NCBI RefSeq assembly: GCF_001938985.1
Contig: NZ_MKIN01000022.1
Location: forward strand, 1,116,001-1,180,000
Origin: Gillisella taibaishanensis
Lineage (GTDB): Bacteria; Pseudomonadota; Alphaproteobacteria; Rhizobiales; Rhizobiaceae
Direction of reading: 5' to 3'
DNA: 64,000 nucleotides
In this document: positions 9,282 to 17,636 of the stretch, in pieces
How the letters are laid out: every line of letters starts with the position of its first letter
Numbering within the stretch: the stretch's first letter is position 1
The notes under the pieces: model-generated
Database searches by the model: none
What the model saw: only the letters and a program-made list of their open reading frames with translations
Told to the model about the DNA's origin: nothing
Made by a program: the position numbers and the translations under genes

Positions 9282-10010
9282 GTGATCTTCGATGCCGCAC
9301 TCGCTTCGCTCAACAACCTGTTTGCGCCGGAAACCCGCGCCGTGTTCTGGAAGGTGCTTGGCTTGACGATCGCCGCGCTCGCCGGGCTTTGGCTGGCGCT
9401 GCGCGAGACCTTCATTCTCTATCTCTGGCCCTGGTTTGCGAGCTTTTTTCCCGAAATGCCGGAATGGACAGGCTGGCTGACACTGCTCTTCGGCATCGCC
9501 GCCAGCATCGGTTTGGCCTTTGCGCTTGCCTTGCTGCTGGCGCCGATCACCGCCATCATCGCCGGCCTGTTTCTCGACGATGTTGCCGAGGTCGTGGAAA
9601 AGCGCGATTATCCCGCCGACAAGCCCGGTGTGGCCATGCCGATGGGCGATGCCATCCTGCAATCCCTGCAGTTCTTCGGCATCGTCATCCTCGGCAATGC
9701 TATTGCATTGCTGATGCTGTTTATTCCCGGCGTCAACATGGTCGCCTTCTTCCTGGTGAACGGCTATCTGCTCGGTCGGGAATTCTTCGAATTTGCAGCG
9801 CTGAGGCTGCGCCCAAAGGCCGAGGCGCTGGCTTTTCGTGCCAAGCATTCCGGCACGATCTTTCTCGCCGGCCTGGTCATCGCGGTCTTCCTGGCCATCC
9901 CGGTGCTCAACCTGCTGACGCCACTGTTTGCAGCCGGCCTGATGGTGCATCTGCACAAGAAGCTGACGCTGCGCGACCCCTCATTCGCCAGTAACCTCAT
10001 TCGCCAATAA
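9282..10010 (+). CDS. EI24/CysZ-like membrane protein
   Basis: 242 residues with several long hydrophobic segments and the conserved LLLAPITAIIAGLFLDDVAE segment of the EI24 (CysZ-like) family. In some bacteria this family is linked to sulfate uptake; in rhizobia the role is not established. The GTG at 9282 is preferred, because GGAG lies 7 bases upstream and the protein then begins MIFDAALASLNNLFAPETRA, a natural N-terminus. Its end overlaps the end of the convergent nth gene by 14 bases. Confidence 0.75.
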   Translation: MIFDAALASLNNLFAPETRAVFWKVLGLTIAALAGLWLALRETFILYLWPWFASFFPEMPEWTGWLTLLFGIAASIGLAFALALLLAPITAIIAGLFLDDVAEVVEKRDYPADKPGVAMPMGDAILQSLQFFGIVILGNAIALLMLFIPGVNMVAFFLVNGYLLGREFFEFAALRLRPKAEALAFRAKHSGTIFLAGLVIAVFLAIPVLNLLTPLFAAGLMVHLHKKLTLRDPSFASNLIRQ

Positions 10011-10749
10011 TCTGAGCCGGTAGCTCGACCAGCGGCGCCGGGATATCGCAGGTCTTTTCCGGCGATTTGCAGATATCCGCGATGACGCAGCGCTCGCATT
10101 CCGGCTTGCGAGCCTTGCAACAGTAACGCCCGTGCAGGATCAGCCAATGATGGGCGTGGAACAGATACGGCTCTGGAATGATCCGCATCAGCTTGTCCTC
10201 CACCTCGTCAGGCGTTTTGCCCGGCGCAAGGCGGATGCGGTTGCCGATCCTAAAGACATGCGTATCGACAGCCATGGTCGGAACACCGAAGGCCATGGAC
10301 ATCACCACATTGGCGGTCTTGCGGCCCACGCCCGGCAGCGTGACCAGCTCTTCGCGGGTGCGTGGCACTTCGCCACCGAAATTCTCGATCAGTATGCGGC
10401 TCAGCGCAATGACATTCTTGGCCTTGTTGCGATAGAGCCCGATGGTCTTGATATAGTCGCGAACCCGGTCTTCACCGAGATCGAGCATTTTCTGCGGCGT
10501 ATCGGCCACGGCAAAAAGCGCCCGCGTCGCCTTGTTGACGCCGGCATCGGTGGCCTGGGCCGAGAGCGCAACGGCGACGACCAGCGTGAACGGATTGACA
10601 TGCTCAAGCTCGCCCTTCGGCTCCGGGCGCTGCACAGAGAAGCGCCGGAAAATCTCCGTCAGTTCCGCCTTGGAATAGGCGCTACGGGTGGCAGGCTTTT
10701 TTGCCGCAGCCACATTTGACTTTTTCGCGCTTTGGGTGCTGGATTTCAT
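9997..10749 (-). CDS. nth: Endonuclease III
   Basis: 250 residues from ATG 10749. It is a DNA glycosylase/AP lyase that removes oxidised pyrimidines in base excision repair. The helix-hairpin-helix with catalytic lysine (LVTLPGVGRKTANVV), the catalytic aspartate segment AVDTHVFRIGNR, and the four-cysteine [4Fe-4S] loop C-X6-C-X2-C-X5-C near the C-terminus are all intact. The N-terminus carries a lysine/alanine-rich extension of about 25 residues. A TTG at 10764 is an alternative start, but it sits inside the first copy of a tandem repeat, so ATG is preferred. It is convergent with the EI24-like gene. Confidence 0.95.
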   Translation of the reverse strand: MKSSTQSAKKSNVAAAKKPATRSAYSKAELTEIFRRFSVQRPEPKGELEHVNPFTLVVAVALSAQATDAGVNKATRALFAVADTPQKMLDLGEDRVRDYIKTIGLYRNKAKNVIALSRILIENFGGEVPRTREELVTLPGVGRKTANVVMSMAFGVPTMAVDTHVFRIGNRIRLAPGKTPDEVEDKLMRIIPEPYLFHAHHWLILHGRYCCKARKPECERCVIADICKSPEKTCDIPAPLVELPAQIIGE

Positions 10750-10750
10750 C

Positions 10751-10764
10751 TTGATGACTATCAA
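10751..10764. promoter_or_regulatory. FNR/FixK-like anaerobox match
   Basis: TTGAT-GACT-ATCAA matches the FNR/FixK consensus TTGAT-N4-ATCAA at all ten defined positions. It lies immediately before the nth ATG and 121 bases before the DUF2244 gene on the other strand. The position is odd for activating nth, so it may be chance or serve the divergent gene. Confidence 0.35.
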
Positions 10765-10818
10765 ATTAGAGTTTGTCAGGCAAATTAGAGTTTGTCAGGC
10801 AAATTAGAGTTTGTCAGG
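10762..10818. repeat. Three tandem 19-bp direct repeats
   Basis: CAAATTAGAGTTTGTCAGG occurs three times head to tail without a mismatch (10762-10780, 10781-10799, 10800-10818). On the minus strand each copy carries a TCTAAT stretch resembling a -10 box. The array fills the region just before nth. Confidence 0.9.
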
Positions 10819-10850
10819 AAATGTGGAGCCCGGTTTTCCCGAACAGACAA
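10816..10850. repeat. Degenerate copy of a rhizobial palindromic repeat
   Basis: AAATGTGGAGCCCGGTTTTC and the following CCGAACAGAC resemble the GAAAAGTGGAACCCGGTTTTCGGAC core of the element at 18331-18423. It directly abuts the tandem repeat array. Confidence 0.4.
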
Positions 10851-10884
10851 ACGACAACAAACGAGGTGTGTGGGGAGCCGCGCC

Positions 10885-11367
10885 ATGGATGAGAGTGCCG
10901 AACAGCCGATTTTTGCAGCCGAACTGGTACCCTATCGCTCGCTCGGGCGAAAGGGTTTCCGCATCATGCTTGGCCTCTCCGGCCTGATCTGCCTGCTCTA
11001 TGGCGGCTTTTTCATCATCACAGGCGCCTGGCCGATCGGCTTCTTCTTCGGGCTGGATTTCCTGCTGCTCTATGGCGCCTTCCGGCTGAACTACCGCGCC
11101 GCCAAGGCCCGCGAAGAGGTAATGGTGTCGCGCACCAGCGTGTCGGTGCGCAAGTTCACGCCATCTGGCGCCATGACGGAATTTCTCTGGAACCCGTTCT
11201 GGGCACGTTTCTTCGTGCGCCGCCACGACGAATTCGGCATTCTCTCCATGACCGTCCACGGCCAGGGCCGCTCCACCGACATTGGCACCTTCCTCAACCC
11301 CGACGACCGCGAAAGTTTCGCCAAGGCTTTTCGCGGGGCTCTCGCGACGGCGACGCAGAGGATATAG
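10885..11367 (+). CDS. DUF2244 family membrane protein
   Basis: 160 residues. Two closely spaced hydrophobic segments (about residues 29-48 and 51-66: IMLGLSGLICLLYGGFFIIT, then WPIGFFFGLDFLLLYGAF) are followed by a soluble domain with the pattern expected of DUF2244 (EEVMVSRTSVSVRKFTPSG, then LWNPFWARFFVRR). ATG 10885 is chosen because GGGGAG lies 7 bases upstream; the longer in-frame extension back to 10792 has no ribosome site and runs into repeat sequence. Function is not known; the family often lies near respiratory or DNA-repair genes in alphaproteobacteria. It is divergent from nth. Confidence 0.8.
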   Translation: MDESAEQPIFAAELVPYRSLGRKGFRIMLGLSGLICLLYGGFFIITGAWPIGFFFGLDFLLLYGAFRLNYRAAKAREEVMVSRTSVSVRKFTPSGAMTEFLWNPFWARFFVRRHDEFGILSMTVHGQGRSTDIGTFLNPDDRESFAKAFRGALATATQRI

Positions 11368-11374
11368 TGCCTGG

Positions 11375-11566
11375 GAACTCCCCTCATCCGGCTGCCGCCA
11401 CCTTCTCCCCACAAGGGGGAGAAGGACGTATGCCGCTCACCTCCCTCCGATAATGAACGTCGCGAAGCTGCGGCGTTAGTGGCTGCCCCTCGCCCCCCAT
11501 TCTCCTCAACAAGAAAGTGGGGAGAGGGATGCCGAGCGCAGCGGAGGCAGGGTGAGGGGTTCTCTG
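11375..11566. repeat. Rhizobial intergenic palindromic repeat pair (RIME-like)
   Basis: The gap between the DUF2244 and methyltransferase genes holds palindromic blocks, including CTTCTCCCC-ACAA-GGGGGAGAAG near 11401-11423 and a second block around 11496-11530 with the CCCCATTCTCCTCAACAAG pattern. The core is shared with the element at 1505-1650. No gene is seen in it. Confidence 0.55.
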
Positions 11567-11637
11567 ACTCAACCCGCAAGAATCGGGTGGCAGCCCCAAG
11601 AAGAACATGCTTTCTGAAGGCACAGGAGAGATTTGCC

Positions 11638-12522
11638 ATGTCCTTAGCCTCAAGTCTGCAAAACCCGACCACCGACATCACCCCCGAAGGCGACGATTAC
11701 GAGACCGTACGCCGGGTGATCGAAATGCTGACGCTCGATTATCGCGAGCAGCCAGCGCTGGAAACCATTGCTGTCAGGCTCGGCCAGTCACCGACACAAT
11801 TGCAAAAGACCTTTACCCGCTGGGCCGGGCTATCGCCAAAGGCCTTCCTGCAGGCGGTGACGCTTGACCATGCCAAGCGCCTGCTGGGAAACGAGGGCCT
11901 GCCGCTGCTGGAGACCGCGCTGGAGCTTGGCCTGTCGGGACCGGGGCGGCTGCATGACCTGTTCGTCAGCCATGAGGCGATGTCGCCGGGCGAATGGAAG
12001 GCGAAAGGCGCCGGCCTCACCATCCGCCATGCCTTCCACCCCTCCCCCTTCGGCCAGGCACTTGTGATGATCACCGATCGCGGCCTTGCTGGCCTCGGCT
12101 TCTGCGACCCCGGCGAAGAACCCGCCTGCTACGCCGACATGGCCGGCCGCTGGCCCCTCGCCCATTTCGTCGAAGACCGCGCCACAACCGAGATCTATGT
12201 GAAGCGGATTTTCGACCCCAATGCCTGGCAAGCAGAACAACCACTGCGCGTCGTGCTGATCGGCTCCGATTTCCAGGTGAGGGTCTGGCAGAGCCTGCTG
12301 CAAATCCCGCTCGGCCGCGCCGTCACCTATTCCGACATCGCGCAAAACATCGGCCAACCCACCGCCAGCCGCGCCGTCGGCGCCGCCGTGGGCCGCAACC
12401 CGATCTCATTCGTGGTGCCGTGCCATCGGGCGCTGGGCAAAAGCGGGGCGCTGACGGGGTATCACTGGGGGCTGACGCGGAAGCGGGCGATGCTTGGGTG
12501 GGAGGCTGGGTGCGTGGGGTGA
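11638..12522 (+). CDS. AraC-type HTH / methylated-DNA--protein-cysteine methyltransferase
   Basis: 294 residues. An AraC-like DNA-binding domain (about residues 20-110, with IAVRLGQSPTQLQKTFTRW) is fused to an O6-alkylguanine-DNA alkyltransferase domain whose active-site motif is intact (VVPCHRALG, Cys near residue 261). It removes O6-alkyl groups from guanine by suicidal transfer to this cysteine. E. coli Ada also has an N-terminal zinc/Cys domain that repairs phosphotriesters and switches on transcription; that domain is absent here, so a regulatory role would have to work differently. ATG 11638 has AGGAGAG 8 bases upstream. Confidence 0.9.
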   Translation: MSLASSLQNPTTDITPEGDDYETVRRVIEMLTLDYREQPALETIAVRLGQSPTQLQKTFTRWAGLSPKAFLQAVTLDHAKRLLGNEGLPLLETALELGLSGPGRLHDLFVSHEAMSPGEWKAKGAGLTIRHAFHPSPFGQALVMITDRGLAGLGFCDPGEEPACYADMAGRWPLAHFVEDRATTEIYVKRIFDPNAWQAEQPLRVVLIGSDFQVRVWQSLLQIPLGRAVTYSDIAQNIGQPTASRAVGAAVGRNPISFVVPCHRALGKSGALTGYHWGLTRKRAMLGWEAGCVG

Positions 12523-12553
12523 TTGACATACCGGTATGATGGAGGTCTGCTTT

Positions 12554-13084
12554 GTGGCCAAAGCGGATGACGTTCTTGCAGCGATACCGAAACTACTAAT
12601 ATCCAGACAGATTGACGAACGTGGATGGAGCTTACGAGTGAGTTTTTTAAAGCAGCGTTTTTCCAAGATTATATACATTATTATATTTGCCGTCGGAATC
12701 TTTAGTGCATATTTTTACTATCTCGTTGCCACCGACTACCGCAAGAATCCGGCCAGGGTCGCCTTCATCTTGAACATCTCGGAACTGCCACGGTCGGTCC
12801 GAGATATCGAATGTTCAGCAGGTGCAATCACTGACTTGATAGTCACCTGTGCATTCAGAGTTCACTCCGACGATTTTCAGCCCCTACTCAGCGGATGGCG
12901 CTTCAAGAGTGACGAGGTTTCCGGTGACGGAAGAGATTATGGGACAGACGCGAAAGTAGGCCCATCGTTCGATGCGGCGTTGCAGTATTCCGTCTATCCT
13001 GAAAGTTTCAAAAGGGGTGGCCGCGTCGATCTTGTGACAAACAGAGACCAGACTATGGTCGTGGCGAACCGATACGAGGAATAA
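12554..13084 (+). CDS. Hypothetical membrane-anchored protein
   Basis: I do not recognise this protein. From GTG 12554 (GGAGG 8 bases upstream) it has 176 residues. A short N-terminal part begins MAKADDVLAAIPKLL, one membrane segment follows at about residues 38-57 (KIIYIIIFAVGIFSAYFYYL), and a soluble C-terminal domain contains two cysteines. An ATG at 12536 and a GTG at 12638, which also has a good GGAG, are alternative starts. Its base composition is clearly more A+T-rich than its neighbours, as is that of the next gene, which suggests acquired DNA. It begins 31 bases after the methyltransferase stop. Confidence 0.55.
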   Translation: MAKADDVLAAIPKLLISRQIDERGWSLRVSFLKQRFSKIIYIIIFAVGIFSAYFYYLVATDYRKNPARVAFILNISELPRSVRDIECSAGAITDLIVTCAFRVHSDDFQPLLSGWRFKSDEVSGDGRDYGTDAKVGPSFDAALQYSVYPESFKRGGRVDLVTNRDQTMVVANRYEE

Positions 13085-13148
13085 ATTCTGCTATGACCGC
13101 TATGGCCTTTTGCCGAAATAATTTCCGCATTCGGCCAGAGGTCACCAT

Positions 13149-13613
13149 ATGGTGCTTATGCTGGCTCAGATAGCCGCGATGGATAATTATATGAAGTCGT
13201 ACATGTTGCTTTACTTGGTTACTGCGTTCGTCGCGCAATTCACATCGACAGCGAGTGCTGGAACTGCTGAGCCTCACATTCAACGTATTCAGGCAGCGAT
13301 TGTGCTTAAGCAAGTCGTGGAGCCCATAATCGGTGAAGCGCAATGCAGGGCTGATAGCAAGTGCGTGATTATTTCCGACACTAATACTGGCGTTAAGGCC
13401 ACTGTGGAACGCCGTGGCGAGGGTCCATATGGAGGTTCACGATTAACCGTCGATTGCCCTGGGGATTGTTCATTCGCGTCAGGGAAAATAACCACCTCTT
13501 TTTACAGCGAAAGAGAGTTTGATCTCTTTCGTGGCGCGGACAATCATATTGAGATACTTCCGGTTCTGAGGCCTAGAACCAAGCTTGGAAAGATAGTCCT
13601 AATCATCGAATAG
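13149..13613 (+). CDS. Hypothetical secreted protein
   Basis: I do not recognise this protein. It has 154 residues with an apparent signal peptide: a hydrophobic run SYMLLYLVTAFVAQFT, then a likely cleavage after STASA near residue 37. The mature part has four cysteines (two near residues 66-72 and two near 102-106), which could form disulfides in the periplasm. ATG 13149 has AGAGG 7 bases upstream. Like the preceding gene it is A+T-rich for this chromosome, and the two may have arrived together. The broken SorC copy starts just after it. Confidence 0.55.
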   Translation: MVLMLAQIAAMDNYMKSYMLLYLVTAFVAQFTSTASAGTAEPHIQRIQAAIVLKQVVEPIIGEAQCRADSKCVIISDTNTGVKATVERRGEGPYGGSRLTVDCPGDCSFASGKITTSFYSEREFDLFRGADNHIEILPVLRPRTKLGKIVLIIE

Positions 13614-13651
13614 GGGACACATTATCCGCTTGTGACGTAAACCGTCCGTGC

Positions 13652-13783
13652 CCTCAACCAACCACCCCAACAACGCCCGCGCCGCCGCCTCGTCCGTAAT
13701 CAATGTATGACACCCGATCCGCTTGATCGTCGCCGACGATCGCAAGCGCTCGTTGATCAGGTGATCAACGGATTGGCCGTTAG
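13652..13783 (-). pseudogene. Remnant of a SorC-family regulator 3' end (partial duplicate)
   Basis: This stretch repeats the 3' end of the intact regulator at 15402-16397. Read on the minus strand it encodes SATIKRIGCHTLITDEAAAR followed by ALLGWLVE, against SATIKRIGCHTLITDEAAAR followed by ALLGLVG in the intact gene. Further in, the copy jumps across a deletion of about 90 bases to the part encoding the NERVMS/VDHPIN region, and homology then stops. The two copies face the same way and bracket the Lrp gene and the membrane protein gene. Confidence 0.8.
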
Positions 13784-13812
13784 CGCCTACCGGTCCCTCG
13801 CCCCCTAACAGG

Positions 13813-14271
13813 TCAAAGACGAATTGCCGTCTCCTCTTTTGCGGTTCTGATAATCATCATCGTAAAAAAGCGGGCGACATTCGTCTCATCAGCGAACAGC
13901 CTATCGCAAAGCCCCTCGAACTCCTCCATGTCACGCAGACGCAGCATGAGAACGACATCCGTTGCCCCTGTTACGGCATAGGCATGAGAAACTGCCTCTT
14001 CGGCGGCGGCCGCTTTGAGAAAGCGCCGCATATGTGGCTCTCCGTGCAGTTTTAGCTCCACGCTCACCAGCGCCTTGATTCCGCGTCCCGCCTTTGCCGG
14101 GTTCAAGACAGCGACAATTCTGTCGATGATCCCCGACTTCGTCAGCCGTTGAATGCGACGCAGGCAACTGGATGGGGACAATCCGACCTCATCCGCCAGA
14201 GCCACATTCGTGCGCGATGCATCCTGCTGCAAAAGGTTCAAAAGCTTTGTGTCGATCCGGTCCATCACCAC
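13813..14271 (-). CDS. Lrp/AsnC-family transcriptional regulator
   Basis: 152 residues, full length for the family. The N-terminal helix-turn-helix (LLNLLQQDASRTNVALADEV, then GLSPSSCLRRIQRLTKSG) is followed by an AsnC_trans_reg/RAM effector domain (about residues 65-150, with the family-typical AYAVTGATDVVLMLRLRDME). Such proteins usually sense amino acids and regulate adjacent transport or catabolic genes. It is divergent from the membrane protein gene at 14384, its most likely target. Both lie between the intact and broken SorC copies. Confidence 0.92.
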   Translation of the reverse strand: MVMDRIDTKLLNLLQQDASRTNVALADEVGLSPSSCLRRIQRLTKSGIIDRIVAVLNPAKAGRGIKALVSVELKLHGEPHMRRFLKAAAAEEAVSHAYAVTGATDVVLMLRLRDMEEFEGLCDRLFADETNVARFFTMMIIRTAKEETAIRL

Positions 14272-14383
14272 AGCTTACCGGGCGAGGAGGCATTTGCAAT
14301 AAAATTGCAAAGACACGCAATCTATGACCGCAAATTCGAAACGGATCAGGCTAGCAAAGTTGGTAGCCAAACAGGAACCTCCG

Positions 14384-15358
14384 ATGGTGCTTTCAAAGCC
14401 TTTCATTCAAAACACGATGGACACCCTTCGGATCTACTGGGTCCTGATCCGCATTACAGTTCCGATCGCGATTGTTACGGAAGTTCTTTCCAGACTGGGG
14501 ATCATTAAAGCGGTAGCGCCGGCCTTCGCGCCTATTATGAACGTGTTCGGGCTCCCACCGGAGTTGGGTCTGGCATGGCTCACCGGCATGCTTGTCGGTA
14601 TATGGGGTGCCGTTCCCCTTATCTTCACCCTCGCTCCCGCATCAACTCTCAGCATCGCGGATGTAACCGTCTTTTCCGCTCTCATTCTTTTTGCGCACGG
14701 TTTGCCGCTTGAGCAGAAAATCATCCAGAAGGCGGGTCCGGGCATGACCGTGACAACGCTGCTGCGGATTATCGGCGCTTTGGTTTACGCATTCATCCTG
14801 CATCAGGTCTTGTCTGCCACCGGCTGGCTATCCGCTCCGGTCCATCCAGCGTGGCTGCCCGCAAGCAATAGCGCCACTTGGCCCGATTACTTTTGGGACC
14901 TTGGGCAGACGATGGTTTCGATGCTCGTCATTCTCTTCCTGCTGTCCTGGGGGCTTGAGCTTCTGAAGCTGGCAGGAGTGCTCAAGTTGCTAATGGCAGC
15001 CCTGTCGCCGCTCCTGCGCCTGGCCGGCATTCGTGGCGAGGCCGAACATCTGACCGCCGTAGGCCTTTTCCTTGGAATTTCCTACGGTGCTGGACTGCTC
15101 ATTCGTGAAGCACAATCGAACCGAATAGAACCGCGACAGATCTTTCTTTCATGTGCCTTCATGGGCTTCGCCCACAGCATCATAGAAGACACGCTACTGA
15201 TGATTTCGATTGGCGCTGACGTGCATGGCGTTGTTACCGGTCGGCTTGTCTTTGCGGTCGCCGCAACGGCAGTGGTTGGCATGGTGCTGCGCTCACTTTC
15301 TGATAAGGCGTTCTTTCAGCGATTGTTTCGACTGAACATCGTGAAAGCAGAGGCATGA
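14384..15358 (+). CDS. Nucleoside-recognition (Gate) domain membrane protein
   Basis: 324 residues with about eight or nine hydrophobic segments. The repeated layout, with AWLTGMLVGIWGAVPLIFTL in the first half and GLFLGISYGAGLLIREAQ then SCAFMGFAHSIIEDTLL in the second, fits the nucleoside-recognition/Gate superfamily of transporters (YjiG/SpmA-like). The substrate is unknown; control by an Lrp-type protein would suit an amino acid or related compound. ATG 14384 is preferred (AGGA 8 bases upstream); an in-frame ATG at 14324 would add 20 basic residues. The Lrp gene is divergent from it. Confidence 0.7.
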   Translation: MVLSKPFIQNTMDTLRIYWVLIRITVPIAIVTEVLSRLGIIKAVAPAFAPIMNVFGLPPELGLAWLTGMLVGIWGAVPLIFTLAPASTLSIADVTVFSALILFAHGLPLEQKIIQKAGPGMTVTTLLRIIGALVYAFILHQVLSATGWLSAPVHPAWLPASNSATWPDYFWDLGQTMVSMLVILFLLSWGLELLKLAGVLKLLMAALSPLLRLAGIRGEAEHLTAVGLFLGISYGAGLLIREAQSNRIEPRQIFLSCAFMGFAHSIIEDTLLMISIGADVHGVVTGRLVFAVAATAVVGMVLRSLSDKAFFQRLFRLNIVKAEA

Positions 15359-15401
15359 ACCAGGGCGTGACGACTTAGAACCGGCAGTCATCTTTTTGGC
15401 C

Positions 15402-16397
15402 TCAACCAACCAATCCCAACAACGCCCGCGCCGCAGCCTCGTCCGTAATCAACGTATGACACCCAATCCGCTTGATCGTCGCCGAGATTGCCGGCGCGCG
15501 ATGCGCCCCACCTGACGCAATGACGATGTGTTTGGCTTTCTTCAGCGTATCGAGATCGATTGACATCACCCGTTCATTGATAGGGTGATCGACGGAGCGG
15601 CCGTTCTTGTCGAGGAAGTTGAACATGGTGTCGCAGACGCAGCCGGCTTCGATTAGCTCGTTCAGCGTGGCGCGGCTGATGAAGCCTTCCGAAAGCGAGG
15701 TGGATTGCGGGCGGATGTCGCCGCAGGAGACGACGGCGAGGTCTAGGTTTTCGGCGAGATCGTAGAGGGTTTTCAGCCCGCATTCCTCGATCAGTGCCCG
15801 CTTGGTGGCGATGCTGTCGACCAGCAGCGGTGCCAGGAACATGTAGCATTCGGCGCCCAATTGGCTGGCCAGCCGCCAGGTGTAGTCGATGGGGTTGGTC
15901 TGATGGACGGCGACGATGCCGCCGAGCAGCGAGACGACCTTGCAGTTTTCCCGGCGCGGCGGACGAAAGCCGGCGAGCGAGGCAGTCATGGTGCGGCCCC
16001 AGCCGACGCCGATCGTGGCATTGTCGGTGACGACTTCGGTGAGGAACTGGCCGAGCGCCAGGCCGACGCTGCGGGCAATGGCCTCGGCATCCTGGCCGCT
16101 GGATGAGGGCACGACCACGGCTTCGTCGAGCCCGAAGGCCTTTTCCAGCTTCACCGCCAGCTCGACGCAATCGTCGATGCCCTCGGCAATCCAGATCTGC
16201 ACTTCCGACCGTTTCAAGGCTTCATCAAGCAGCCGGATCACCGTCGAGCGGCTGATGCCCAGCCTCTCGGCTACGTCTTTCTGGGTCAGACCCTGATTGT
16301 AATAGAGCCAGGCCGCCCGTAGCCTCAGCGAGGCGGCCTCCGAATAACTGCTCTGGGTCTCCCGGCGAAGCTTTGCCACGGCGCGCATTTCCCCCAT
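15402..16397 (-). CDS. SorC/DeoR-type sugar-binding transcriptional regulator
   Basis: 331 residues. The N-terminal helix-turn-helix reads LTQKDVAERLGISRSTVIRL. The large C-terminal sugar-binding domain carries the family's ATIGVGWGRTMTA and VVSLLGGIV segments. Members respond to phosphorylated sugars or polyols. It is divergent from transaldolase across 256 bases, so tal or a pentose phosphate intermediate may be its link. An inverted repeat at 16413-16428 lies just before its start. Its 3' end is partly duplicated at 13652-13783. ATG at 16388 is an alternative start. Confidence 0.9.
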   Translation of the reverse strand: MGEMRAVAKLRRETQSSYSEAASLRLRAAWLYYNQGLTQKDVAERLGISRSTVIRLLDEALKRSEVQIWIAEGIDDCVELAVKLEKAFGLDEAVVVPSSSGQDAEAIARSVGLALGQFLTEVVTDNATIGVGWGRTMTASLAGFRPPRRENCKVVSLLGGIVAVHQTNPIDYTWRLASQLGAECYMFLAPLLVDSIATKRALIEECGLKTLYDLAENLDLAVVSCGDIRPQSTSLSEGFISRATLNELIEAGCVCDTMFNFLDKNGRSVDHPINERVMSIDLDTLKKAKHIVIASGGAHRAPAISATIKRIGCHTLITDEAAARALLGLVG

Positions 16398-16412
16398 TTC
16401 CTACAGCGCTGG

Positions 16413-16428
16413 GCGCCATAAATGGCGC
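16413..16428. promoter_or_regulatory. Dyad before the SorC-family gene
   Basis: GCGCCAT-AA-ATGGCGC is a perfect 7+2+7 inverted repeat 16 bases before the regulator start. It could be an autoregulatory operator. The rest of the 256-base SorC/tal gap shows no clear further site. Confidence 0.4.
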
Positions 16429-16653
16429 ACAAAGCTTCCCTGTAGCACTTTAAATCCAATGCATGAATTATCGCAAGCCATGCAACATATGTCAAATCAA
16501 ACGGACAAATGTCTTGACTTCGGCGCCATCGCTGACGATATTCAGGAGGAAGGGAGGCGTGGCTGCAACACGGGTTTTTGACAGGAAAAACCGGAACGCA
16601 AGCGCCCGTCCCACGTTATTACATTCAACCGTATGACCTGAAGGAATTGACGG

Positions 16654-17610
16654 ATGACCTCCAAACTCGAACAGCTTCGCGCCATGACGACGGTTGTTGC
16701 CGATACCGGCGACATCGAAGCTGTGGCCCGCCTGAAGCCGGTGGATTGCACCACCAACCCGACCATCGTCCTGAAAGCGCTCGGCACTGAAATGTTTGCC
16801 GATGCCTTTGAAGAAGCCATTAAATGGGGCAAAGCAAAGGGCGGCGCGTCCGACGCCGTGACCGCAGCCGTTGCCGACCGTCTGGCGATTTCCGTTGGTG
16901 CGGCGCTGGCCAAGATCGTGCCCGGCCGCGTCTCGACCGAAGTCGACGCCGACCTCTCCTTCGATACCCAGGCCTCGCTCGACAAGGCGCGCGCGATCAT
17001 TGCTCAGTACAAGGAACGCGGCATCGAGAAGGACCGCATCCTGATCAAGCTCGCCTCCACCTGGGAAGGTATCCGCGCTGCCGAAGTGTTGCAGAAGGAA
17101 GGCATCGACTGCAACCTGACCCTGCTGTTTTCCAAGGCCCAGGCCATTGCCTGCGCCGAAGCAAAGGTGTTCCTGATCTCGCCCTTCGTCGGCCGTATCC
17201 TTGACTGGTACAAGAAATCGACGGGCGAAAACTATACGTCGGAAACCGATCCGGGTGTGGTTTCGGTGCGCCAGATCTACAATTACTACAAGGCGAACGG
17301 CATCGAGACCATCGTCATGGGCGCCTCCTTCCGCAATGCGGGCGAAATAGAAGCGCTGGCCGGTTGCGATCGCCTGACGATCAGCCCTGCCCTGCTCGAC
17401 GAGTTGGACCAGGCCACCGGCACTCTGCCGCGCATACTCTCGCCCGAAAAGTCGACGCCGGACCCGCTGGTGTCGCTGGACGAAAAGTCCTTCCGCTGGG
17501 CGATGAACGAAGACGCCATGGCCACGGAAAAGCTGTCGGAAGGCATCCGCGCCTTCGCCAAGGACCTTGGCACGCTGCGCGGCATGGTCGCCAAGAAGCT
17601 GTCGGCCTGA
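16654..17610 (+). CDS. tal: Transaldolase
   Basis: 318 residues, the length of TalB-type transaldolases. It transfers a dihydroxyacetone unit between sedoheptulose 7-phosphate and glyceraldehyde 3-phosphate in the non-oxidative pentose phosphate pathway. The segments [26 protein letters not shown] (Schiff-base lysine) and [17 protein letters not shown], then [13 protein letters not shown], are all intact. It is divergent from a SorC-type regulator and ends with a textbook terminator, so it is probably transcribed alone. Confidence 0.97.
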   Translation: MTSKLEQLRAMTTVVADTGDIEAVARLKPVDCTTNPTIVLKALGTEMFADAFEEAIKWGKAKGGASDAVTAAVADRLAISVGAALAKIVPGRVSTEVDADLSFDTQASLDKARAIIAQYKERGIEKDRILIKLASTWEGIRAAEVLQKEGIDCNLTLLFSKAQAIACAEAKVFLISPFVGRILDWYKKSTGENYTSETDPGVVSVRQIYNYYKANGIETIVMGASFRNAGEIEALAGCDRLTISPALLDELDQATGTLPRILSPEKSTPDPLVSLDEKSFRWAMNEDAMATEKLSEGIRAFAKDLGTLRGMVAKKLSA

Positions 17611-17636
17611 TCGGTTTTAGATCCAGATGAAAAGAT

